Assembly (NCBI GenBank): GCA_947359465.1
Contig: OX375873.1
Span: forward strand, 42,380,437-42,444,436
Direction: 5' to 3'
Source of the DNA: Metellina segmentata
Taxonomy: Eukaryota > Arthropoda > Arachnida > Araneae > Tetragnathidae
Length of the DNA stretch: 64,000 nucleotides
This document shows positions 57,684 to 64,000 of this stretch, piece by piece (positions within the stretch are counted from its first letter, which is position 1; each line of letters begins with the position of its first letter). The position numbers and the translations under genes are program-made. The notes beneath the pieces were generated by a model. The model was not told where the DNA came from. It worked only from the letters and a program-made list of their open reading frames with translations, and did not search any database.

Positions 57684-58406
57684 ATGCAGAAACGTAACGA
57701 TTTAACCGACGTCCAAAAGGGCATGATTATGGGCTTTCGGGCCAAGGGCGGAAGCATTTCGGAAACGGCTAATTTTGTGAACAGTTCGCGTGCCGCCGTG
57801 GTAAAAGTATACCGTGCATGGCAAAATGGCACTATCCAAAATCAGCGGCACATGTGGAGCACCACGGGCTGTAGATGACAGAGGCGAACGAAGGCTACGG
57901 AGAAGCGTTCTGGCTAATAGACGTGCAATTGTTGAGCAACTGATCGCCCAGATTAACCAAGGGGCTACCAAGAGTGTATCCTCAACCAAGAGTGTAGTAA
58001 GTGTAGTATACCAAGAGTGTAGCATGGGCCTCCGCAGCAGACGCCTGGTTAATGCACCTATGCTGACTGCTGTTCATCGGCGACGAAGGCTGGAATTTGC
58101 ACGCCAGTACCGCAACTGGACGTCCACAGAGTGGCGACAGGTGGCTTTTTCCGATGAATCACGTTTTATGCTCCATCGGACATGGACGTTGGCGTATACG
58201 GCTTGAAACGTCTGAAAGCAAACACCCTGCAACAATTGCCGGAAGGATCCAGGCTGGAGGAGGGAGGTTATCTAGCCCAACTGGCCACGGCACTGGAGTC
58301 AGCATGGCTCAACATCCCAGTGAACACCTTCAGAAACCTAATTGACTCTCTTCCTGCACGTCTCGCAGCGGTCCGCTCTGCCAAAGGTGGTTATTCTGGT
58401 TTTTAA
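57684..58406 (+). pseudogene. Tc1-family transposase, broken and deleted
   Basis: The original ATG at 57684 begins MQKRNDLTDVQKGMIMGFRA, then SISETANFVNSSRAAVVKVY (first HTH). A frame change near 57850 leads to CGAPRAVDDRGERRLRRSVL and the first catalytic aspartate in VAFSDESRFMLH. The segment that would carry the second aspartate and the glutamate is deleted near 58190-58215. The C-terminus NTFRNLIDSLPARLAAVRSA, ending KGGYSGF and stop at 58406, is retained. The A of the start codon is the last base of the Harbinger target duplication, so the insertion separated the promoter side from the coding side. Confidence 0.88.
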
Positions 58407-58479
58407 CAGGTGGTCACATTAATGTGACTGGACTGTGTATAACCGGAAGTAAAATCAAATCCGCGTCTTCGGGTCGTTT

Positions 58480-58640
58480 GTTGTAGACGACAGAGGTTCT
58501 ATTCCTCCTTTGACTGTATTTCTCTCTTCTGTGCCTTGAAAACTTCCCTTGTGTGTATGTTCATTACTTGATATTGTCAGTCTTGTGTCTGTTGCAGCAT
58601 GTCCAAATATAGCCCTTGAGTAACAAAACTCAACCAACCA
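58480..58640 (+). repeat. SINE-A copy
   Basis: GTTGTAGACGACAGAGGTTC, TTCATTACTTGATATTGTCA, GTCTTGTGTCTGTTGCAGCA and CCAAATATAGCCCTTGAG, with a final CAACCAACC. Confidence 0.75.
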
Positions 58641-60399
58641 TTTGGTCGTTTGTTTACCGCAAAAAAGAGACTTCGTAGGTTTCTAGTTTCGTTCCAAAAG
58701 CATCATATATACAGTAACTTGCGAAACATCGCCATTACTAACTTGGCTTATCTAAATATTTATGTCGTGGTAGCCAAATTGTACAGAGTTTCTAACATAG
58801 TATGTTCTCTCTATGAGTGGCATTTTCTGTCAAGCTAAATATTGTTGACAATAGTGTTTCTGATACGTGTTTCTCTGTACGTATTCTGAACTTAACGTCA
58901 CTTGACTTGTTTTTTGAATACCGATAACATTTCTCCAAAAAAAATTTGAAACAATAAAATCCATATTGATAAATGATAGTTGTAGAATGGCCAACATCAA
59001 TTCGTTTCAACGCCAAACATATCCAGAACGGTGGTACTACGTTTTAAGGTAATCCCGATATATATCATGCTGGAACATTTGGGCAGCAGAAATAAAATCT
59101 TCCCATACCGTCTGGTTTGTTTGTTAACATTTAAATACCTCTCACATTTCTATTCACATTATTTTGTGTGACCTTTTATGTATCTTGCCGGGCACCGTGC
59201 TTCGGATTGGCCAGACCAACCGAAAACAAGAAAAAACTTGTTACAAAGATCCTGCTTTATTTATCTCAACTCTCCTCTTTCAATTTTGTTGCATCCTTTG
59301 CTTTGTTCATTTTATTTCTGGAAAATGTGAGGCTTCCATGTATCCCATATTCATCCGTGGTAAATCTTTTTGTCCACAGTATATTTCCAAGGATGTGAGT
59401 TTTAATTTGCTATTCACCGTGGCTTTAACTCTGTAATGTCTCGAAATTTATTCTAGTAGTCTCAGAATGACCCTGTTCAGGGAACAGTAAAACTGGGTTT
59501 GTGAGCTCATAACAGGAGCGTTACATTTTTTTTTTTTCCCCATCTGTTTTGAAGGGTGGACCAAGCCTCTGGCTCTTGGAAGGGCGGAGTCTGCATGGGT
59601 GGAAATACTTCGCGTTCTTTACGTCCCTTCTTCCCTGTTTCTATGGACCATCCATCCACAATATATACTCTTCCATAAAAAACTTCATGTATGTGTAATA
59701 TCCTTCACGTTAGCACATTTTCATCTTTACTTACAAGAAAAATAAATATAACATTTTACTGGTTGGTACTAGTTATAATGGGCTCTTGTCCGGAGCTAGA
59801 CTAATGTATTTGCCATCAATAGTCTAGCCTGTTTTTTTGCGAAACGTTAGTTCATTGTTTTTAAAAGGTTTGCAATCAAATACGTATGCTTTCTTTCTCG
59901 TTTTCTCTCAGCACAAAGCAGACAAAAATATCTTAGATCGTTTTAACGAAGAATTTATTACGTTAATTTTTATCAGTTATGCAAGAAAATGAAATTATGG
60001 CTAGTGAGAAAAATGCTCTTTTTTTATACCTTTCTTGTCTGCAGTCGTGAGTCTTGACTTGTAGAGCACAAACAAGAAGCGAAAGTTTTTAAAAATTCAA
60101 GTAATTCCCTTTTTGAATTGGTCGATTTAACTATGAAGGACATATAATAAAATGGACAGCTATCAATAATGTATGTGTTTTAAAATCCGTAGACAAATGT
60201 AGTAGACCTTGGTAGACACCCTATGATTCTTCAATTGAATATTCGATCGTTCGATTGTTTTGCTATTTCTAATATGATGTACCCGAATTATGTGTCCTCT
60301 CTTCTGTTGTATCTTCCCTGTACCATATGGTACTAGCCGACCCTTTTTCCTAACACGTGGACGCTGGAATGTTTCGAAATGCAAAAACAACTTCAGACT

Positions 60400-60838
60400 T
60401 TGCACGTGCGGCTCATCTGCGTTCCATTTGATCCATACACAGCTGGAGTTTCCGTCTGTTCCCTAATCCCATGTCTGGGATCAAGTTTTGCGGTGGGGGA
60501 CTCAAGTCGGCATGACAGATGGTTTTCGCATCTGTGTGGGGCTGTTTCTGTTCTGGAGAGGACATAAACATCTCTAGAGGGCTCGGAATTCAACCCCCCC
60601 CCCATCTCGTTGGCAGTTGCGGTTCTGTTTGAGCGAAGCGAACATGGATTTTGAGATTCGGACTCGAGAATCAACGAGAGACAGACGTCTCTGTTTTGCC
60701 ATTTGTTACTTTGGCTTCAGGCAGGTTTCGGTTGTCGATGGCTGTGCCCATAATTATATTTTTAAATTTTCTTGTAAATATTTAATTTATGTAAATAAAT
60801 AGTTTTATATTAAACCAGCTGTCCGTCAAATTCTTACA
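60400..60838 (+). other. possible LTR remnant
   Basis: A GC-richer block of about 430 bp contains AATAAATAG at 60795 and ends CAAATTCTTACA at 60838, followed by TGACGGTACAT. That border resembles a Ty3-type LTR end next to a primer-binding site starting TGG. No left boundary, duplicate LTR or gag-pol frame was found, so this is tentative. Confidence 0.22.
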
Positions 60839-60875
60839 TGACGGTACATCCCCTATCATTCTGCTTTTTGCCCTC

Positions 60876-60985
60876 CCTCGTTCTTCTCTTGTGTTTGGCC
60901 AAGCTGAGCCAAACACAAAAAAACAACGAGGCTTGGCTTGTTTAAAGGCCCTTGCGTTTTAAAACTCCAATCCAACCTAGTATGG
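60876..60985 (+). repeat. SINE-A fragment carrying a hairpin
   Basis: TCTTGTGTTTGGCCAAGCTG starts like SINE-A, but the sequence then folds back (GCCAAACACAA and AACGAGG pair with TTGTGTTTGGC and CCTCGTT). It resumes with GGCCCTTGCGTTTTAAAACT and CCAATCCAACC. Confidence 0.55.
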
Positions 60986-62237
60986 TGTGTTGGAAGCAAT
61001 TTTTTTTTTTTTAAATTTGCTTTCCATTTCCAATCTTCTATAACTTAATGGTGTAATATTTCCCCATGATTTGCTCAGTGTTGCAGTGGCTTCTAAAGCC
61101 ATTATCATTTCCTTTCATTTTTGAGTTCCTATCAATTGTTATTTGTTTTCAAAGCATCGACCCGCCAATTCTTGTTCAAAGGAATAATATTTTTACTGTG
61201 GCTCTTGAATGAAGATGGATGTGTTTACTGTATTTTGCCCGAAGGATACTTTGCCATTCTTCCTTTCTGTCGTTTTTTTCTACAGTCCAACTTATGTTAG
61301 AATTTTTTTTTTATTAATACGCTTCTACTTATTTCTAAATTGAATCCGTTTCTGTATCTCTGAGTTTTGAAAAGTTAACACAAAAAGTGAACAAACATAT
61401 TCAAGAAAAGTAAGAAGCTCTAATAATTTTATTTAGTATTCATAACATCTAAAGTACTGGGTGTTTACTTGTCTAGTACCTTGTAATAAATCAAACGCTT
61501 TTGTCTTATCAGTTTTTGCATAGCCAATTATATACCTTTAGATCTGTTTCCTGTACTTAACAAAACCGGAATACTCTGATATTAATGGGTATTCCTATGA
61601 AATATAATTTCGAACAAATATTTTATTCGTTTTATATTTACTCGAATGAAGTTGGTCTTTTCGTTGGAATGGAAAAGTGTTCGAAGGAAAAATAATAAGT
61701 GTTTGTGTGTTTCTTACATTCTGACCAACTTTGTGTATAATTTTATATACCATTGTTTAGCATTATTTTGACGTTCTGTAAAGTCGTCTAATCGATCATT
61801 GCATATTTGCAATCAAATGCTTACTTGTGGAATTTTGTTATTCCTTTTCTCAGTTATAAAGCAAAAAAGTTATATAGATTTTTTTTTTCTTTTATGTATA
61901 TAAGGAAATTAAATTGTTACTATTGGATAGTTTTTGCGAACGGCTTCATTTTATAACGATTCAACGTAAATTTTGGCAGTAAAATACACAAATTAAGTGA
62001 TTTGTCTTATGATATTTGAACTAATTTAAGTGTACTGGATTAATGGGTACTAGACGAATTAAAAAAAGCACTCCAAGAAAATTGCGAATAAATAAATGTT
62101 TATTATGCTGTTTTCAAATAGTGTTCATTTTGATGATCGTCAAAAACTTAACTCGTTTTGTTCAAACATAAAATCTTCCATTCTCCGTCCCGTAAAATAA
62201 GATTATGAAAGAAAAATACCCTTAAACCTCTCTTAAA

Positions 62238-62935
62238 TTAAGCTGGTAAAAATCTTTGAGTAGTATTTTTTTAACCCTCGTGTTTGTATTTCTAAAATTA
62301 AATCGTGATGTTCATCTACCATTGCTTATTTTTTAAACACACAAAATGACAAATGGATTAGTTCTGCAAAACCAGTTGATGATATTTTTTACAGCACGTT
62401 TTGATCTTTGCAGTTTCTTCTTCCAACGTCTCACACCTCCTTTATATTAAGCTGGTAAAAATATTTGAATCGTACTTTTGTAATCATTTGGTCTATAATT
62501 CTAAATGAAATCGTGCCGTTCTTATTTTACGACTGCTTATTTTCTAAATACAAAATGGCTAATGAAACAGTACTCTGCGAGATAAGGTACGACTGATTGC
62601 TACTAAAAATACGAACTTGGTATAAACGTACCAAAAAACCAACTTTTGATCTACAGTTTCATCTTCCAATATCTCACTCCCCCTTCTTTAAATTAAGCTA
62701 GTAAAAATATTTGAATGGTGCTTCTTAATCATTTGGTCTATAATTCTAAATGAAATCGTGCCGTTCTTATTTTACGACTGCTTATTTTCTGAACACAAAA
62801 TGGCAAATGAAACAGTTCTCTGCGAGATAAAGTACGACTGATTACTACTAAAAATACGAACTTGGTATAAATGTATCTATAACCAAGTGTTGGTCTACAG
62901 TTTCATCTTCCAATGGCTCACTGCCTCCTTCTTGG
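62238..62935. repeat. long-unit tandem repeat (about 209-246 bp), 3 copies
   Basis: Equivalent points TTAAGCTGGTAAAAAT lie at 62238, 62447 and 62693. Units also share GAAATCGTGCCGTTCTTATT, TACGACTGCTTATTTTCT, AAAATGGCAAATGAAACAGT and TACAGTTTCATCTTCCAAT. Units two and three are much closer to each other than to the first. No reading frame. Confidence 0.85.
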
Positions 62936-63477
62936 CCCCGTTATTTGAAGAGTTACGACAACAAAAGGAGATTGCGGCATGGCAGACCAAACATCCTATG
63001 GAGCCCATTGTAAACCTCAGCTAAGCCATGGAAAAGCGGATAAAAATTTTCAATTCCCCTGTGTAATTTAAGACGTTTTCTCGGTAGTATCTCTTGTTTG
63101 AATAGAAACTTCAGCGTCGAAACGGAAACCTATCATTTGTTGGGTGGTGCCGGTACGCATCGCAAGGCTTCACTCGCCATCCTTTACGCCCCCACCTCGT
63201 TTTGTGCCCGGAGCTTCGTGATTTCCCCTAAACTCATTATCATGATTCTTTTGTAAGTCGGAGAGGAATGCACTGCGGTATCATTTTGACCTCCGAAAAC
63301 GGTTGCCGAAATGACTTATCCATTTTTTTTATTTATTATCCTCAGTGCTCGCAAACACGTTTATATTAGTCTTGACTTCTTGTAGAAAAACGGTAGGGTT
63401 CCATCTTGTATAGCTTTTTCTGGATTTTTTTAAAGGTTTCATCCGAGGATATTGATCGAAAAACGGGAGCATAACAT

Positions 63478-63675
63478 ACGGTCCGTGGCTCAGTAAGTTT
63501 GCACGCTGCGCTGACAACCTACGAGTTGCAAGTGCCGCAGCTTTGATTCATCCCTGGTTGAATTTCTCCTGTGTCTAAAACTTTTCTTGTGTGGATGTCC
63601 ATTCACTTGACTTGGTGCAGTTTGGGCAAATATAGCCCTTGCGCCATGAAACTCAAAACCAACCAACTTCGATCT
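63478..63675 (+). repeat. SINE-A copy with tRNA-like head
   Basis: GTCCGTGGCTCAGTAAGTTT (box A-like) and GCAGCTTTGATTCATCCCTG (degenerate box B) form the head. The tail has TCCATTCACTTGACTTGGTG, CAAATATAGCCCTTGCGCC and CCAACCAAC. The usual CTTGTGTTTGGCGCAG stretch is shortened. Confidence 0.7.
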
Positions 63676-63740
63676 TATCTGAAAGACTTCCATCCGACTA
63701 TTTCTAATATACCCGAACACTGATCTTCATTTTCATATCG

Positions 63741-63896
63741 GTGAGTTGTAGGCGGCTCGGGTTTGATTCCTGTAACTTACCATGGGTGTATTTTTCGCGA
63801 ATGTGTTTCATTATTTACGTGTGTCCATCACTTGACGTCTATCTTGTGTTTGGCGTAACTTGGCCAAACTTTTGCCATAAACACGAATCAACCATT
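63741..63896 (+). repeat. SINE-A copy
   Basis: GGCGGCTCGGGTTTGATTCC, TGTAACTTACCATGGGTGTA, CATCACTTGACGTCTATCTT, GTGTTTGGCGTAACTTGGCC. Tandem to the copy at 63478, same orientation. Confidence 0.75.
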
Positions 63897-64000
63897 TAGA
63901 TCTCGCTCAACAGATGCCGAATTTTATCGTTTGGAAGCTGTTTTTAGACTTCCGTGCTACACAACTTCTGTCACTCTTCAGAGACAGATTCCGTCAAAAA

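Larger units (their letters stand above)
56309..58437 (+). mobile_element. Tc1-like transposon split by a nested Harbinger
   Basis: TA at 56307-56308 and 58438-58439. The ends CACAGTCCAGTCATATTAAT and, reversed, CACAGTCCAGTCACATTAAT are mates with two differences over about 30 bp. Without the nested insertion (56461-57681) the element would be about 0.9 kb and internally deleted. Confidence 0.92.
44849..64000 (+). other. pk: prickle intron, incomplete (over 19 kb)
   Basis: No further PET or LIM coding sequence is found on the + strand to the window end, so this whole stretch is treated as intron filled with mobile DNA, listed separately. Parts with nothing recognised: 45610-46060, 46460-47190, 47616-49328, 51595-52837, 55097-56300, 58640-60400 and 60990-62237. 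48000-48360 is locally GC-richer but without a recognisable frame. Confidence 0.7.

Noticed and set aside
44849..64000. Search for the remaining PET and LIM exons of prickle
   Set aside because: No segment resembling the rest of PET (following PGLKPEQ) or zinc-binding LIM repeats was found on the + strand.

Overview
The window looks like nuclear DNA from an animal, most likely an arthropod. It is AT-rich, has no dense coding, and is packed with decayed DNA transposons, tRNA-derived SINEs, tandem repeats and one LINE tail. The Tc1-like and DUF4817-type transposases resemble families I associate with chelicerate (spider-like) genomes. That placement is recognition from memory, not a search.

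The only host gene I can support is prickle (pk), the planar-cell-polarity PET/LIM gene, on the + strand. Two coding exons are visible. The first, 29016-29188, starts with ATG and carries the WWKVCWVYGDQYKLYRQLYG motif typical of the Pk-type N-terminus. The second, 44623-44842, carries the VCRNCKC cysteine motif and the beginning of the PET domain ([19 protein letters not shown]). The 29188 donor leaves two bases (TG) and the 44623 acceptor supplies one (G), so they join in frame through a tryptophan codon across a 15.4-kb intron. The rest of PET and the LIM domains are not in the window, so the next intron is longer than 19 kb.

Region by region. 1-29 kb: upstream or intergenic DNA holding a pogo-like remnant, a TIR element, a 27-bp minisatellite, a hairpin-rich repeat (copy A), a foldback element, a 132-bp repeat array, a nearly intact mariner-type element with 122-bp TIRs, several SINEs, and a MITE-like 63-bp-repeat element interrupted by a LINE 3' end. 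29-44.6 kb: the pk intron, with SINEs, a second 63-bp-repeat array, a hAT-like MITE, a decayed mariner, and copy C of the hairpin-rich repeat fused to a 185-bp satellite-like array. 44.8-64 kb: the next pk intron, with a 20-bp minisatellite, a Tc1 element, a 2.25-kb pogo-like element full of one 16-bp motif, and a Tc1 element split by a Harbinger-like element that carries a two-exon Myb/SANT gene. More SINEs and a 209-246-bp repeat follow.

The most unusual signal is the hairpin-rich repeat family (copies at about 6.0, 26.6 and 43 kb). Its hairpins all use a d(GCGNAGC)-type core with N = A, T, G or C, all on one strand, and every copy ends at CTAG followed by T. This suggests a Helitron-like element with single-strand-folding ends. 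All coordinates were read by eye; element boundaries without a target-site duplication are approximate.
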